Below, piece after piece: positions 20,378 to 29,851 of a DNA stretch of 64,000 nt; the first letter of the stretch is position 1; each line of letters begins with the position of its first letter. This DNA comes from Acidobacteriota bacterium (GTDB lineage: Bacteria > Actinomycetota > Actinomycetes > Actinomycetales > Microbacteriaceae). The DNA is taken from the NCBI GenBank assembly GCA_019352055.1, contig JABBOB010000007.1:1-64000 (forward strand), given 5' to 3'. Position numbers and translations under genes: made by a program. The notes under the pieces are model-generated. The model was not told the DNA's origin and made no database searches. It saw nothing but the letters and a program-made list of their open reading frames with translations.

Positions 20378-22093
20378 TCAACCGGTGACGGCGCCGACGG
20401 CTGCGGACTGCACGAGCTTGGAGTACTTCGCGAGCACGCCACGGGTGTACCGGGGCGGCAGAGGGGCCCAGCCGTTTCGGCGGGCTTCGAGCTCTGCCGG
20501 GTCGACGAGGAGATCGAGCGTACGCGAGGCGATGTCGACCCGTATCGGGTCACCGTCTTTCAGGAAGGCGATCGGACCTGCGTCCACCGCTTCCGGCGCG
20601 ATGTGGCCGATGCACAGGCCGGTTGTGCCGCCCGAGAATCTGCCGTCGGTGAGCAAGAGTACATCCTTGCCGAGCCCTGCCCCCTTGATCGCTGCGGTGA
20701 TCGCGAGCATCTCGCGCATCCCCGGACCGCCCTTGGGGCCCTCGTACCGGATGACGACGACGTCGCCGGCGTGGATCTCGCCGTTCGTCAGCGCGTCCAT
20801 CGCGCCGCGCTCGCGCTCGAAGACCCGCGCGGGGCCCTCGAAGACCGCTGCGTCGAAGCCCGCGGTCTTCACGACCGCCCCCTCCGGTGCGAGCGAGCCC
20901 TTGAGGATCGTGAGGCCGCCGGAGGCGTGGATCGGGTCGTCGAGGGTGCGGAGGACCGTGCCGTCGAGCGGCGCGATGTCCATCTCGGCGAGGTTCTCCG
21001 CGACCGTCTTCCCGGTGACGGTCAGGCACTCGCCGTTCAGCAGCCCCGCGTCGAGCAGCGCCTTCATGACGACGGGGACGCCTCCGACGCGGTCGACGTC
21101 GTTCATCACGAAGCGGCCGAACGGCTTGAGGTCGCCGATGTGCGGCACCTTCGACCCGATCCGGTTGAAGTCGTCGAGCGTCAGGTCCACCTCCGCCTCG
21201 TGGGCGATGGCGAGCAGGTGGAGGACGACGTTCGTGGAGCCGCCGAACGCCATCGCGACGGCGATCGCGTTCTCGAACGCCGGCTTCGTGAGGATGTCGC
21301 GGGCCGTGATGCCCTTCCTCAGCAGGTTCACGACGGCCTCGCCGGAGCGGTGCGCGAGGTAGTCGCGACGGCGGTCCGCGCTGGGCGGCGCCGCCGAGCC
21401 GGGCAGCGCCATGCCGAGCGCCTCCGCGACGGACGCCATCGTGTTCGCGGTGTACATGCCGCCGCAGGAACCCTCGCCCGGCGCGAAGGCGCACTCGATG
21501 CGCTTCGCGTCCTCCGCGCTCATCTTCCCGGCCTTGACCGCACCGACGGCCTCGAACGAGTCGATGATCGTGATGTCCTTCTCGGTGCCGTCGGAGAGCT
21601 TGACCCAGCCCGGCGCGATCGAACCGGAGTAGACGAAGACGCTGGCGAGGTCGAGGCGAGCCGCCGCCATCAGCATGCCCGGCAGCGACTTGTCGCAGCC
21701 GGCCAGCAGCACGGAGCCGTCGAGACGCTCGGCCTGCATGACGGTCTCGACGCTGTCGGCGATGACCTCGCGGCTCACCAGGGAGAAGTGCATGCCCTCA
21801 TGGCCCATCGAGATGCCGTCGGAGACGCTGACCGTGCCGAACTGCAGGGGGTAGCCGCCACCGGAGTGCACGCCCTCCTTCGCCGCCTGCGCGAGCCGGT
21901 CGAGGCTCAGGTTGCAGGGCGTGATCTCGTTCCAGGACGAGGCGATGCCGATCTGGGGCTTGTCCCAGTCCGCGTCGCCCATCCCGACGGCGCGGAGCAT
22001 GCCACGGGAGGTCATCGCCTCGATGCCGTCGGTGACGACGCGAGAGCGCGGCTTGATGTCGACGGCGGCGTCGTTCCCGGGCGTTTCAGACAT
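20378..22093 (-). CDS. ilvD: dihydroxy-acid dehydratase
   Basis: A 571-aa Fe-S dehydratase converting dihydroxy acids to 2-keto acids in valine and isoleucine synthesis. Cluster cysteines are visible in [18 protein letters not shown] and [15 protein letters not shown]. Length is normal. It is first in ilvD-ilvB-ilvN-ilvC. A TAAACT hexamer ends 6 nt before the ATG with no Shine-Dalgarno, a leaderless pattern, and a strong 12-bp stem-loop lies immediately upstream over the expected -35 region. Confidence 0.97.
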   Translation of the reverse strand: MSETPGNDAAVDIKPRSRVVTDGIEAMTSRGMLRAVGMGDADWDKPQIGIASSWNEITPCNLSLDRLAQAAKEGVHSGGGYPLQFGTVSVSDGISMGHEGMHFSLVSREVIADSVETVMQAERLDGSVLLAGCDKSLPGMLMAAARLDLASVFVYSGSIAPGWVKLSDGTEKDITIIDSFEAVGAVKAGKMSAEDAKRIECAFAPGEGSCGGMYTANTMASVAEALGMALPGSAAPPSADRRRDYLAHRSGEAVVNLLRKGITARDILTKPAFENAIAVAMAFGGSTNVVLHLLAIAHEAEVDLTLDDFNRIGSKVPHIGDLKPFGRFVMNDVDRVGGVPVVMKALLDAGLLNGECLTVTGKTVAENLAEMDIAPLDGTVLRTLDDPIHASGGLTILKGSLAPEGAVVKTAGFDAAVFEGPARVFERERGAMDALTNGEIHAGDVVVIRYEGPKGGPGMREMLAITAAIKGAGLGKDVLLLTDGRFSGGTTGLCIGHIAPEAVDAGPIAFLKDGDPIRVDIASRTLDLLVDPAELEARRNGWAPLPPRYTRGVLAKYSKLVQSAAVGAVTG

Positions 22094-22099
22094 GGCTGA

Positions 22100-22105
22100 A
22101 GTTTA
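22100..22105 (-). promoter_or_regulatory. candidate -10 (TAAACT) of the ilvDBNC operon
   Basis: TAAACT ends 6 nt before the ilvD ATG, matching TANNNT with leaderless spacing. The palindrome at 22108-22135 begins 2 nt further upstream. Confidence 0.5.
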
Positions 22106-22107
22106 TG

Positions 22108-22135
22108 GCCCGGGATCGGCAGGCCGATCCCGGGC
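22108..22135. promoter_or_regulatory. perfect 12-bp-arm palindrome upstream of ilvD
   Basis: GCCCGGGATCGG (22108-22119) and CCGATCCCGGGC (22124-22135) are perfect inverted repeats around CAGG. It could terminate the monooxygenase operon, whose stop is about 70 nt earlier, or act as an operator over the -35 region of the ilvD promoter. Sequence alone does not decide. Confidence 0.6.
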
Positions 22136-22204
22136 TGTGCCACCCCCACGGCCCTGAACGGGCCTCGGCGAGCGGCCTGTCTCGTCCTGCTCGTCGAGAG
22201 GGCG

Positions 22205-23581
22205 CTACCGGGTCAGGCGGGCGCCGAAGTGGTCGGAGAGGTGCGGGCCGCCGCCGATCAGCTGCTCGCGGAGGGTGCCCTCCGAGGGCACCTCCGGGAG
22301 TCGGCCCCGGCGTCGCAGCTCGGGCACGACCCAGTGCGCGAAGTCCTCGAGGTCGGTCGGGGCGAAGATCGGCTCGAGCAGGAAGCCGTCGAGGTCCGTC
22401 TCGTCCATCAGCGACTCGAGCTCGTCCGCGACCTCCGTCACCGACCCGGTGACCTGGAAGCCGCGGGTGCCGCGCCCCTTCAGCTGGTCGAGGATCTGCC
22501 GGACCGTCGGCGCCGGCGAGCCGTCCTTCGGGAGGAAGCGGTCGATGTTGCTCTGCCCCAGCTGGCCGACCTTGCCGTCGTCGGCGAGCTGCTCGAGCGA
22601 TCGGTCGGGGTCGAGCGACAGCAGGTCGATGCCCGTGTTGCCGGAGTAGAGCACGTTCACGACCTCGTCCGTCTGCAGCGCGTCGAACTCTGCACGCTGC
22701 GCGACCGCGGCCTCGTGCGTCTCCCCGACGGTCACGGTGACGCCGACCATGATCCGGATCGAGTCGGGGTCGCGCCCCTCCGCGGCCGCCCGCGCCCGGA
22801 TGTCGGCCACGTTCGCCTTCGTCGCCGCGACCGTCGTGCCCTGCACGAACACGCACTCGGCGTTGTGGGCGGCGTAGGCGCGACCGCGGGCGGAGGTGCC
22901 CGCCTGGAACAGCACGGGCGTGCGCTGCGGGGACGGCGTCGTGGCGTACCAGCCGCCGGAGCGGTAGTACTCCCCCGAGAACTCGATCTCGTGCACCTTG
23001 TCCGGGTCCGCGTAGCGGGCCGCCTCCCGGTCCTCCAGCACCGCGTCGTCGTCCCACGCGGTCTGCCAGAAGCGCAGCGCCAGCTCCAGGTACTCGTCGG
23101 CCTGGTCGTACCGGTCGTCGTGCTTGCGCATCTCGTCGTGCCCGAACAGCCGAGCGATGGTGTCCTGGGACGATCCGGTCACGATGTTCCAGCCGATCCG
23201 GCCGCCCGTGAGGTGGTCGAGGGTCGAGAAGGTGCGCGCGGTCTGGACGGGGTGGTCGAGGCCCGTGCCGGAGGTGAACACGAAGCCGAGCCGCTTCGTC
23301 TCGTACGCGAGGACCGGGATGAGGTAGCTCGGGTCGATGCCGGGGAAGTTGATCCCGCCGGTCACCGAGAGCGGATGGAGGACGCCCTGCACCGTCGGAT
23401 AGCCGTAGCCGCCCGCGAAGAAGAGGAAGTCGAAGCCGGCGTCGTCCAGCAGCTTCGCGACCTCCACCCAGTACCTCGGGTCCCGGTACTCGATCGACCG
23501 GCTCCTCGGGTGCGGCCAGCTGAGCGTGCCGCCCACCTGCACCGCCGCCACCTCGAACACCCCGAGCCGCATCCGCTTCAT
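22205..23581 (-). CDS. NtaA/SnaA/DszA-type FMN-dependent monooxygenase
   Basis: A 458-aa flavin-dependent TIM-barrel monooxygenase of the bacterial luciferase superfamily, nitrilotriacetate monooxygenase component A-like group; such enzymes use reduced FMN from a separate reductase. Family patterns are HLTGGRIGWNIVTGSSQD, LFQAGTSARGRAYAAHNAE and RYDQADEYLELALRFW. The start is the ATG at 23581 with AGGAG. It is the last gene of the nucleoside/ABC-importer unit, 37 bp after the nucleoside hydrolase, so its substrate is probably an imported heterocycle or its breakdown product (inference). No FMN reductase is nearby. Confidence 0.88.
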   Translation of the reverse strand: MKRMRLGVFEVAAVQVGGTLSWPHPRSRSIEYRDPRYWVEVAKLLDDAGFDFLFFAGGYGYPTVQGVLHPLSVTGGINFPGIDPSYLIPVLAYETKRLGFVFTSGTGLDHPVQTARTFSTLDHLTGGRIGWNIVTGSSQDTIARLFGHDEMRKHDDRYDQADEYLELALRFWQTAWDDDAVLEDREAARYADPDKVHEIEFSGEYYRSGGWYATTPSPQRTPVLFQAGTSARGRAYAAHNAECVFVQGTTVAATKANVADIRARAAAEGRDPDSIRIMVGVTVTVGETHEAAVAQRAEFDALQTDEVVNVLYSGNTGIDLLSLDPDRSLEQLADDGKVGQLGQSNIDRFLPKDGSPAPTVRQILDQLKGRGTRGFQVTGSVTEVADELESLMDETDLDGFLLEPIFAPTDLEDFAHWVVPELRRRGRLPEVPSEGTLREQLIGGGPHLSDHFGARLTR

Positions 23582-23618
23582 CTCTGCTCCTGTTCTTCCG
23601 TTCCTAGGACGGGCCGTC

Positions 23619-24479
23619 CTACGAAACGGAGAGGCCTGCTGCGATCCGATCGGCCATCGCCCTGCGTGCCTCGTCGACGTCCACACCCGTCGCGATGCGC
23701 ACCGAGCCGGGCCGGTCGACCACCCGGACCGCTCCCGAGTCCGCCACCTCGACCGCGACCGGTGGCGTGAACGCGAACAGCTCCGGCTGCAGCAGCGCGA
23801 GCGCGGTGAGGGGGTCGTGGGGCACTTCGAAGTCCTCGTCCCAGCGGGCCATCCAGGCGCGGATCTCGGCGGCGAGGATGCGGCCGAGCTCGCCGCGCGC
23901 CGCGAACCGCGCGATCTCCGGCTCCCCGAACCGCACCTGCCGGGTCACGTCGAGTCCCACCACGGTGATCCGCGCGCCGGACTCGAGCACCCGCTTCGCC
24001 GCGACGTGGTCGGAGGCGAGATTGTGCTCGGCGACGGTCGGGTCCCGCCAGTCGCCACCCATGATCGTGATGCCCGCGACGTCCAGGCCCGCGTCCAGCG
24101 CCGCCGCGACGGAGGTGAGCGGGCCGATCGCGAGCAGCTCCGCCCCCGCTGCCTGCTCGAGCAGCAGCCGGACCCCCGCCGACGGACTGCCGCCGTCCCG
24201 GGTCGGGAACGGGGCGAGCGCGCCGTACGCCGCCCCCTCGATGCCGGCCCACCACACGTCCTCGCCGGACAGGGGCCTCGACTGCCCCGGCTGCACGACC
24301 ACCGCCCGACCGGTCAGCTCGGCCATGCGAAGCACGATCGAGGCCCGCAGCCCTACGTCGCCGTAGGTCGTGCAGACACCGCGGAGGTCCACCTCGGGCG
24401 AACCCCAGAGCAGTGCGAGCGCGAGCTCGTCGTCGACGTCGGACCCCAGATCGGTGTCGAGGAGGATCGGGAGGGGCAC
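23619..24479 (-). CDS. nucleoside hydrolase (inosine/uridine-preferring type)
   Basis: A 286-aa Ca2+-dependent hydrolase splitting the N-glycosidic bond of nucleosides to base and ribose. The signature DTDLGSDVDDELAL near the N-terminus (residues 8-21) holds the calcium-binding aspartates, IGPLTSVAAAL and ITIMGGDW follow as in the family, and VPHDPLTAL carries the late aspartate. I place the start at the GTG at 24479, 14 bp after the upstream permease stop; a longer start would overlap the permease. It is co-transcribed with the ABC importer, suggesting that an imported nucleoside is cleaved. Confidence 0.92.
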   Translation of the reverse strand: MPLPILLDTDLGSDVDDELALALLWGSPEVDLRGVCTTYGDVGLRASIVLRMAELTGRAVVVQPGQSRPLSGEDVWWAGIEGAAYGALAPFPTRDGGSPSAGVRLLLEQAAGAELLAIGPLTSVAAALDAGLDVAGITIMGGDWRDPTVAEHNLASDHVAAKRVLESGARITVVGLDVTRQVRFGEPEIARFAARGELGRILAAEIRAWMARWDEDFEVPHDPLTALALLQPELFAFTPPVAVEVADSGAVRVVDRPGSVRIATGVDVDEARRAMADRIAAGLSVS

Positions 24480-24493
24480 TGGGAGCGGGCGGT

Positions 24494-25369
24494 TCAGCGG
24501 GCGCCGGACTTGCCGGCGTCCGGGCCCCACTCGGACAGCACGGCCGCCTCGATGATGGCGGTGATCGTGTAGAAGACGACGGACACGATGGTGACGAACA
24601 CCGTCGACGCCCAGATGAGCGGGTAGTCGAACGCGGCCTTCGCGGTCACGATCGTGCCGCCGAGGCCGGCGCTGGTGAACAGGTACTCGTACAGCATCGC
24701 CCCGGTGATCGCGCCCGGCACCGCGATGCGCATCGACGCGAAGAAGTACGGGAGGGCCGTGGGGATCGCGACCTTGCGCAGCACCGTGAACCGGCTGCCG
24801 CCGTAGACCCGGACGAGGTCCACCGACTGCTGCGAGACCGAGCGCAGTCCCACGGTGATGTTCACCAGCAGCGGGAAGAGCACCACGACGGTGCCGATCA
24901 GCGCGGCGGTGATCGCCCCGTTGCCGAAGACGATGTAGATCACGGGCGCCATCGCGAGCAGCGGGACGGTGCGCAGCAGCATCGCGATCGGCATGAACAT
25001 GAACTCGACCGGCCGGAACATCGTGAAGGCGATCGAGATCAGCACCGACAGCGGCACGCCGACGAGGAACCCGATGGACGCGTCGCCCAGCGTCACGCCG
25101 AGGAGCTTCAGCAGCGTGCTCTGGTGCGACGCCGCCGAGCCGCCGTCACCGTCCTGGGTGAAGTACTTCCAGACGTCGAGCGGGCCCTTCGTGATGAAGG
25201 ACGAGATGTGCGAGGTGCTGATGGCGACCTGCCACAGCACGACGAGCACCAGGAGCGAGAGCAGGATCGTCCCGACGGTGACGCCGGTGCGGCGCGCGGT
25301 GTAGGCGACGGCGGCGCGGGCGGAGGCGGAGACGACCGGTCCGCGGGCGGTGCTCACGGTCGCGGTCAT
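24494..25369 (-). CDS. ABC transporter permease (second)
   Basis: A 291-aa membrane subunit of the SsuC/TauC/ThiX-type importer group with six helices after a cytosolic N-terminus. The coupling loop for the ATPase is visible as VDLVRVYGGSRFTVLRKVAIPTALPY (EAA loop) near residues 183-208. Its ATG overlaps the stop of the first permease by one base (TGATG), so the two are made together, probably as a heterodimeric channel. It is followed closely by the nucleoside hydrolase gene. Confidence 0.9.
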   Translation of the reverse strand: MTATVSTARGPVVSASARAAVAYTARRTGVTVGTILLSLLVLVVLWQVAISTSHISSFITKGPLDVWKYFTQDGDGGSAASHQSTLLKLLGVTLGDASIGFLVGVPLSVLISIAFTMFRPVEFMFMPIAMLLRTVPLLAMAPVIYIVFGNGAITAALIGTVVVLFPLLVNITVGLRSVSQQSVDLVRVYGGSRFTVLRKVAIPTALPYFFASMRIAVPGAITGAMLYEYLFTSAGLGGTIVTAKAAFDYPLIWASTVFVTIVSVVFYTITAIIEAAVLSEWGPDAGKSGAR

Positions 25370-26244
25370 CAGAACGCCGCCTTCCGGCCGCGGTCGGCGG
25401 CGGACCACGGGGTCAGCAGGCGTCCGATCCGGTCGATGAGGAAGTAGGCGAGCCCGGCGATGCCGCCGGAGGTCAGCGCCAGCACCCAGACGCGCGTGGC
25501 GTCGTTGTAGAACTGCGCGTTCAGCAGGAGGATCCCGATGCCGGAGTCGACCCCGACCAGGAAGTACTCCCCGAGCACCGCGCCCAGGAACGCGGCCGGT
25601 GCCGCGATCTTCAGCGCCGCGAGCAGGCTGGGCAGCGCTGCGTACAGGCGCACCTTGCGGATCTGGGTGAAGCGGCTGCCGCCGTAGGCGCTGATCACGT
25701 CGAGCTGGGTGCTGTTCGCCGACTTGAGGCCGAGGATCGAGCCGATCACCGTGGTGAAGATGACGCTCAGGGCGGCGAGGAACACGCTCGTGACGCGGGA
25801 ACCGGCTTCCGACATGATCGCGACCAGCGGGCCGATGGCCGTCAGCGGCAGGCACGAGGTGACGACCGCGAGCTGCGTCGCGAACCCCTCCGACCTCGGC
25901 AGCAGCAGCACGATCAGGGCGAGCACGAGGGCGATGACGTTGCCGATCAGGTAGCCCTCGCCGGCGGCGAGGCTCGTCGCGCCGATCGCCTGCCAGTAGG
26001 ACGAGTCGCCGAACGCCTGGCCGAACAGCTTCACGACCGCGAACGGCGTCGGGATCGCGCCGCTCCTGCCGAGCGAGGTGATCGAGAGGATCCACCAGAC
26101 GGCGATGATCAGGACCACGCCGGCCAGGCCGCCGACCCAGGCGGGCGTGCCCGCGAGCCGGCTCCCGGCGCTCCGCGACGGACGCGCCCCGGGGACGGTG
26201 CCGTCGACGACGAGGCTGTTGGCGGCCTCCGCGAGCTCAGTCAT
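25369..26244 (-). CDS. ABC transporter permease (first)
   Basis: A 291-aa membrane subunit paired with the following permease. After a hydrophilic N-terminus (about 1-35) come six helices, and [20 protein letters not shown] marks the EAA coupling loop. The two permeases share the YGGSRFT core but differ elsewhere, so the pair looks heterodimeric. Its start lies 8 bp inside the ATPase gene, which gives tight coupling within the importer operon. Confidence 0.9.
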   Translation of the reverse strand: MTELAEAANSLVVDGTVPGARPSRSAGSRLAGTPAWVGGLAGVVLIIAVWWILSITSLGRSGAIPTPFAVVKLFGQAFGDSSYWQAIGATSLAAGEGYLIGNVIALVLALIVLLLPRSEGFATQLAVVTSCLPLTAIGPLVAIMSEAGSRVTSVFLAALSVIFTTVIGSILGLKSANSTQLDVISAYGGSRFTQIRKVRLYAALPSLLAALKIAAPAAFLGAVLGEYFLVGVDSGIGILLLNAQFYNDATRVWVLALTSGGIAGLAYFLIDRIGRLLTPWSAADRGRKAAF

Positions 26245-27070
26245 CGTCGCCCTTGCCGCCGAACAGGATCTCCGACAGCCGGTCGACGTAGGCGTGGAAC
26301 TCGGGGGTCCGCATCAGCTCGGGCACCCGCGGTCGAGGGAGGTCGATCTGCACCACCTCGACGATGCGACCAGGCCGTGCGCTCATGACGGCGACGACGT
26401 CGGAGAGGAACACGGCCTCGCTGATGCCGTGCGTGACCATCAGCGTGGTCGCCGGTCGCTCGGTCCAGATCCGGAGCAGCTCGACGTTCATCCGCTGCCG
26501 GGTCATGTCGTCGAGCGCACCGAACGGCTCGTCGAGCAGCATGATGCTCGGCTGCACGACCAGGCAGCGGGCGATGGAGACGCGCTGCCGCATGCCGCCG
26601 GAGAGCTGCGCGGGCTTGGCGTGCTCGAAGCCGCGGAGGCCCACGAGATCGATCAGCCCGTCGACGAGACCGTCGTCGATCTTGAGACCGGCGACCTCGA
26701 GGGGCAGCCGGATGTTCTTCTCGACGGTGCGCCACGGGAGCAGTGCCGAGTCCTGGAACGCGATGCCGATCGAGTGGTCGCGCTGGATCTCGGCGGCGGT
26801 GCGGCCGTTCACGCCGACCGTGCCCGCGGAGGGGGTGTCCAGCCCGGCGAGGATCCGCAGGATCGTCGACTTGCCGCACCCGGACGGCCCGAGCAGCGAG
26901 AGGAACGAGTCCTTCCTCGTGCCCAGGTGGACGTCCGACAGCGCGTGGACCGACTTGCGGCCGAGGGAGAAGGTCTTCGTCAGGCCCTGGATGTTGATCC
27001 CGGAGGCGAGCTCCGGGTTCGACACGGGATCCGACGTCGCGACCGCGGTGCTCGTCACGATGTCCATCAT
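26237..27070 (-). CDS. ABC transporter ATP-binding protein
   Basis: A 277-aa ATPase of the SsuB/TauB/ThiZ-type group powering the adjacent permeases. Walker A is [10 protein letters not shown], the Q-loop region [13 protein letters not shown], the signature [15 protein letters not shown], Walker [13 protein letters not shown] and the switch histidine VTHGISEAV. All catalytic residues are intact. Its gene begins 41 bp after the binding protein and overlaps the first permease. Confidence 0.95.
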   Translation of the reverse strand: MMDIVTSTAVATSDPVSNPELASGINIQGLTKTFSLGRKSVHALSDVHLGTRKDSFLSLLGPSGCGKSTILRILAGLDTPSAGTVGVNGRTAAEIQRDHSIGIAFQDSALLPWRTVEKNIRLPLEVAGLKIDDGLVDGLIDLVGLRGFEHAKPAQLSGGMRQRVSIARCLVVQPSIMLLDEPFGALDDMTRQRMNVELLRIWTERPATTLMVTHGISEAVFLSDVVAVMSARPGRIVEVVQIDLPRPRVPELMRTPEFHAYVDRLSEILFGGKGDDD

Positions 27071-27111
27071 GGGACCTTCCCCTCAGCGCGAATCGGTCGG
27101 CCCCGATCCGC

Positions 27112-28245
27112 TCAGGCGGCGCTGGGGATCGTGAAGGTGGTCTTGAGGCTCGGGTTCTCCTTGTAGACCTCTTCGATCAGGCTCATGTCGAACAGCTTGT
27201 CGGCAGTGATGTCGTAGCCCATCGCCGCGAGCGACTTGATGTTCTGGTCGATCAGGTCCTGCGTCATCGTGAACAGGCCGTTCGTGTTGACGTCCGTGGT
27301 GAGGATGAGCCCGTTCTGCGCGGTCGCCTCCTTCGTCTGCTCGGTGACGTCGAGGTCCTTGCCGAAGTTCGCACCCTTGCCGTACTTGTTCGCAGCCAGG
27401 GATGCGGACTTCGCCGGGTCCTTGACCGCGTCCGTCCAGCCCTGGATCTCGGCCTTCAGGTAGGCCTTCAGCAGCGCGCGCTTCGTGTCGATCGTGTCCT
27501 GCAGCACCGTGAAGGTCTCGGCCACGAACGGGAGCCCGTTGTCGGCGAACGTGAGCAGCACCGGGGTCTTGCCCTCGGAGGCGGCGAGGATCGGCTCGTT
27601 CGTCGTGTACGACATGTGCGCGTCGTACTTGCCGGAGATGAGCGGGGCGATGTCGAAGCCCGTGGTCACGATCGTGACGTCGCTCTTCGAGAGGCCGTTC
27701 GCCTTCAGGAAGCCGTCGACGATCGTCTGGTTCGCCCCGGCCTGCACCCCGATCTTCTTGCCCTTGAGCTCGGCCACCGTGCTGATCGGCGTGCCCTCCT
27801 TCAACGACATCAGGCAGAACGGGTTCTTCTGGTAGGTCGTGGCGATGACCTTGAGGGGCGCGCCCTTGATGATCGAGGGCGCGGTGCCGATGGGCGAGGA
27901 GAGACCGACGAGGGCCTTGCCGGAGATGATGATCTCCTCCGCCGTGGTGCTGCCGGAGCCGCCGGCGAGCAGATCGACCGTGCCGAAGCCGGCCTTCGTG
28001 TAGTACCCGTTCTCGGTCGCGAAGTACTCGCCCGCGAACTCGATGTTCTTGATCCAGGAGAGCTGGACGGCGATGTCGCCGTAGCTGGCCGCGGCACCGC
28101 TGGAGGCGGATCCGGAGGCGCCGGTGCTGCTCGTGCCGGAGCACGCCGCCAGCAGGGCCGTGGTGCCGACCACACCCGCGGCGGCGCCACCGATGCGGAG
28201 GAACGACCGGCGGTCGAAGGCGGAGGAGATGGGCTGTGTAGGCAT
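27112..28245 (-). CDS. NMT1/THI5-like ABC substrate-binding lipoprotein (Tat-type signal)
   Basis: A 377-aa extracytoplasmic binding protein. The signal contains twin arginines (DRRSFLR) and a lipobox-like LLAAC, so it is probably a Tat-exported lipoprotein, with a Ser/Gly/Ala linker next. The mature part shows the NMT1/THI5 fold pattern: VQLSWIKNIEFAGEYFA, then ENGYY and LKGKKIGVQAG. Relatives bind pyrimidine precursors, riboflavin, sulfonates or nitriles. With nucleoside phosphorylase and hydrolase genes on either side of the importer, a nucleobase or nucleoside-like ligand is a reasonable guess (inference). Confidence 0.88.
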   Translation of the reverse strand: MPTQPISSAFDRRSFLRIGGAAAGVVGTTALLAACSGTSSTGASGSASSGAAASYGDIAVQLSWIKNIEFAGEYFATENGYYTKAGFGTVDLLAGGSGSTTAEEIIISGKALVGLSSPIGTAPSIIKGAPLKVIATTYQKNPFCLMSLKEGTPISTVAELKGKKIGVQAGANQTIVDGFLKANGLSKSDVTIVTTGFDIAPLISGKYDAHMSYTTNEPILAASEGKTPVLLTFADNGLPFVAETFTVLQDTIDTKRALLKAYLKAEIQGWTDAVKDPAKSASLAANKYGKGANFGKDLDVTEQTKEATAQNGLILTTDVNTNGLFTMTQDLIDQNIKSLAAMGYDITADKLFDMSLIEEVYKENPSLKTTFTIPSAA

Positions 28246-28395
28246 TCGAGTCCTCGAGGGTTGTGCAGGGGGACGGGTGCTGTGTCCCCGGTGAAGGTAC
28301 TCACGGCGCGTTTCCCCCACGTTTCGGGCCGGTCACGATCACGAGGTCGTCGTTCGGCACGCCGACGCGGCGGTGACCCGAGCCAGCTCCTCCCG

Positions 28396-29160
28396 TCAGA
28401 GCTCGAGGGCCACGGCGGTCTCGAGGGCCGCCTCGATGCTCGCCGCCCAGCCCGCCCTGAGCGCGTCCTTCGTCCCCGAGTAGAGGCTCGCGCCGTCGAC
28501 CAGGTTGCTCGAGCAGGCGCAGATCATGGCCGCGCGCACGCCGCGCAGCCGCGCGACGACGAAGAGCGCGCTCGACTCCATCTCGATGTTGAGGATCCCC
28601 TCGCGGCGCAGCCGTTCGATCCACTCCGGACCTTCCGCGTAGAACGCGTCGTCGCTCGCGTTGAGACCGTTCACGGCGCTGAGCCCTTCGCGCGCGGCGA
28701 TCCGGGCCGCCTGCCGCTCGAGCTCGAGCGTGATCGGCAGGTCCGGCACCGCCGGGTAGCCGGGGTGCACGTAGGCGGCGGTCGTGCCGTCGTTGCGGAG
28801 TGTGCCTTCGCTGACGAGCAGGTCCCCGGGGCGCACGCCCGGCTGCACGGCCGCGGAGCTGCCGACGCGGATGAGCGCGGTGACGCCCACCCGGATCAGC
28901 TCCTCCACCGCGATCGCGGTGGAGGGGCAGCCCATCCCGGTCGAGGTCGCGGTGATGCGGCGCCCCTTGTAGCGGCCCGTCATGGTGCGGTGCTCTCGCT
29001 GGTGCGCCACCTCCTGCACGTCCGTGAGGAACTCGGCGATCAGCGGGACGCGGAACGGGTCGCCGGGCAGCAGGGCCACCGAGCCGACCTCGCCCGGCGC
29101 GATCCCGATGTGGTACTGGCGCTCCCCGAGGCCCACGGAGCTCTTGTCGACGGTGCTCAT
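28396..29160 (-). CDS. nucleoside phosphorylase (uridine phosphorylase-like)
   Basis: A 254-aa phosphorylase of the PNP/UDP family, splitting nucleosides with phosphate into base and ribose 1-phosphate. The phosphate site is LLPGDPFRVP, the core is STGMGCPSTAIAVEELIRVG followed by LIRVGSSAAVQPGV, and LNIEMESSALFVVA supplies the ribose/base-contacting Glu-Met-Glu. The ATG has AGGAGG upstream. It heads the importer cluster, 150 bp before the binding-protein gene, which may have its own promoter. Base preference (uridine versus purine) is uncertain. Confidence 0.9.
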   Translation of the reverse strand: MSTVDKSSVGLGERQYHIGIAPGEVGSVALLPGDPFRVPLIAEFLTDVQEVAHQREHRTMTGRYKGRRITATSTGMGCPSTAIAVEELIRVGVTALIRVGSSAAVQPGVRPGDLLVSEGTLRNDGTTAAYVHPGYPAVPDLPITLELERQAARIAAREGLSAVNGLNASDDAFYAEGPEWIERLRREGILNIEMESSALFVVARLRGVRAAMICACSSNLVDGASLYSGTKDALRAGWAASIEAALETAVALEL

Positions 29161-29190
29161 CCCGTCATCCTCCTGGACCTGGTCGCCCGG

Positions 29191-29196
29191 TAGCGT
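29191..29196 (+). promoter_or_regulatory. candidate -10 (TAGCGT) for the HAD hydrolase gene
   Basis: TAGCGT ends 7 nt before the GTG at 29204 without a Shine-Dalgarno: leaderless pattern within a 43-bp divergent gap. Confidence 0.45.
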
Positions 29197-29203
29197 CGAC
29201 CGG

Positions 29204-29851
29204 GTGCCCGTCCGCCGCCTCGTCGTCCTCGACTTCGACGGGACGGTGGCCGTCGGGGACGGTCCGGTGCTCGACTACTTCCGCAGGATCGCCGGAGGCG
29301 CAGCGGACGACGAGCTCGCCCGCTGGCTCGCGTCCGGCGGAGGGCACGTGGACGGCTACGCGTTCGTGGCGGACTGGGCGGCACGGCACGGGGTTCCCGA
29401 AGCGACGCGCTCGGCGGCCTACACGGCCAGCCGGGCCGCGCTGCACGCGGGCGACGTCGGGATCACCGCGCCGGCGGGACTCGCCGCACTGCTGCGGGAG
29501 CGCCCGGCCGACGTGCGGTGCGTCCTGGTGACCAACGCGCCGGTGGCGGGGATCGACCCGCTGCTCGAACGCCTCGGGCTCGCGAGGCTGCTGGACTCGG
29601 TCGTCGGCGACGCGCGCAAGCCGAGCGGCATGCCGGCGGTCCTGGAGCGGCTGCTCGCCGAGGCGTCCCGCTCCCCCGACGCGCTGCTGTCGGTCGGCGA
29701 CGTGTGGCGCAACGACCTCGAGCCGGCCGCTGCGATCGGCGGCGCGACGGCGTTCGTGGACCGGTTCGGGCGCGGCGAGGGCTCGCCGACGTTCCGCGCG
29801 CGCACCCTGGAGGCGCTCCTCCCGTCGATCGAAGGGTGGTGGAGCGCATGA
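29204..29851 (+). CDS. HAD-family hydrolase
   Basis: A 215-aa haloacid dehalogenase-like phosphatase. Motif I is VLDFDGTV (aspartates 10 and 12), motif II is CVLVTNAP, the lysine motif is RKPSG and motif III is LLSVGDVWRNDLEP. Residues between motifs I and II form a small helical cap. The GTG start at 29204 fits the leaderless -10 just upstream. It is divergent from the nucleoside phosphorylase, so a role with sugar or nucleotide phosphates is possible. Its stop overlaps a 35-aa membrane peptide ORF (ATGA). Confidence 0.88.
   Translation: MPVRRLVVLDFDGTVAVGDGPVLDYFRRIAGGAADDELARWLASGGGHVDGYAFVADWAARHGVPEATRSAAYTASRAALHAGDVGITAPAGLAALLRERPADVRCVLVTNAPVAGIDPLLERLGLARLLDSVVGDARKPSGMPAVLERLLAEASRSPDALLSVGDVWRNDLEPAAAIGGATAFVDRFGRGEGSPTFRARTLEALLPSIEGWWSA

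Noticed and set aside
20340-20381. Longer ilvB start at the TTG at 20381
   Set aside because: It lies inside the end of ilvD and has no ribosome site; the TTG at 20339 has AAGGGA at good spacing.
28246-28395. Possible thiamin or other riboswitch before the NMT1-type binding protein
   Set aside because: No TPP motif (CTGAGA ... ACCCT) or other known aptamer was recognised. Short open frames in the gap look like chance.
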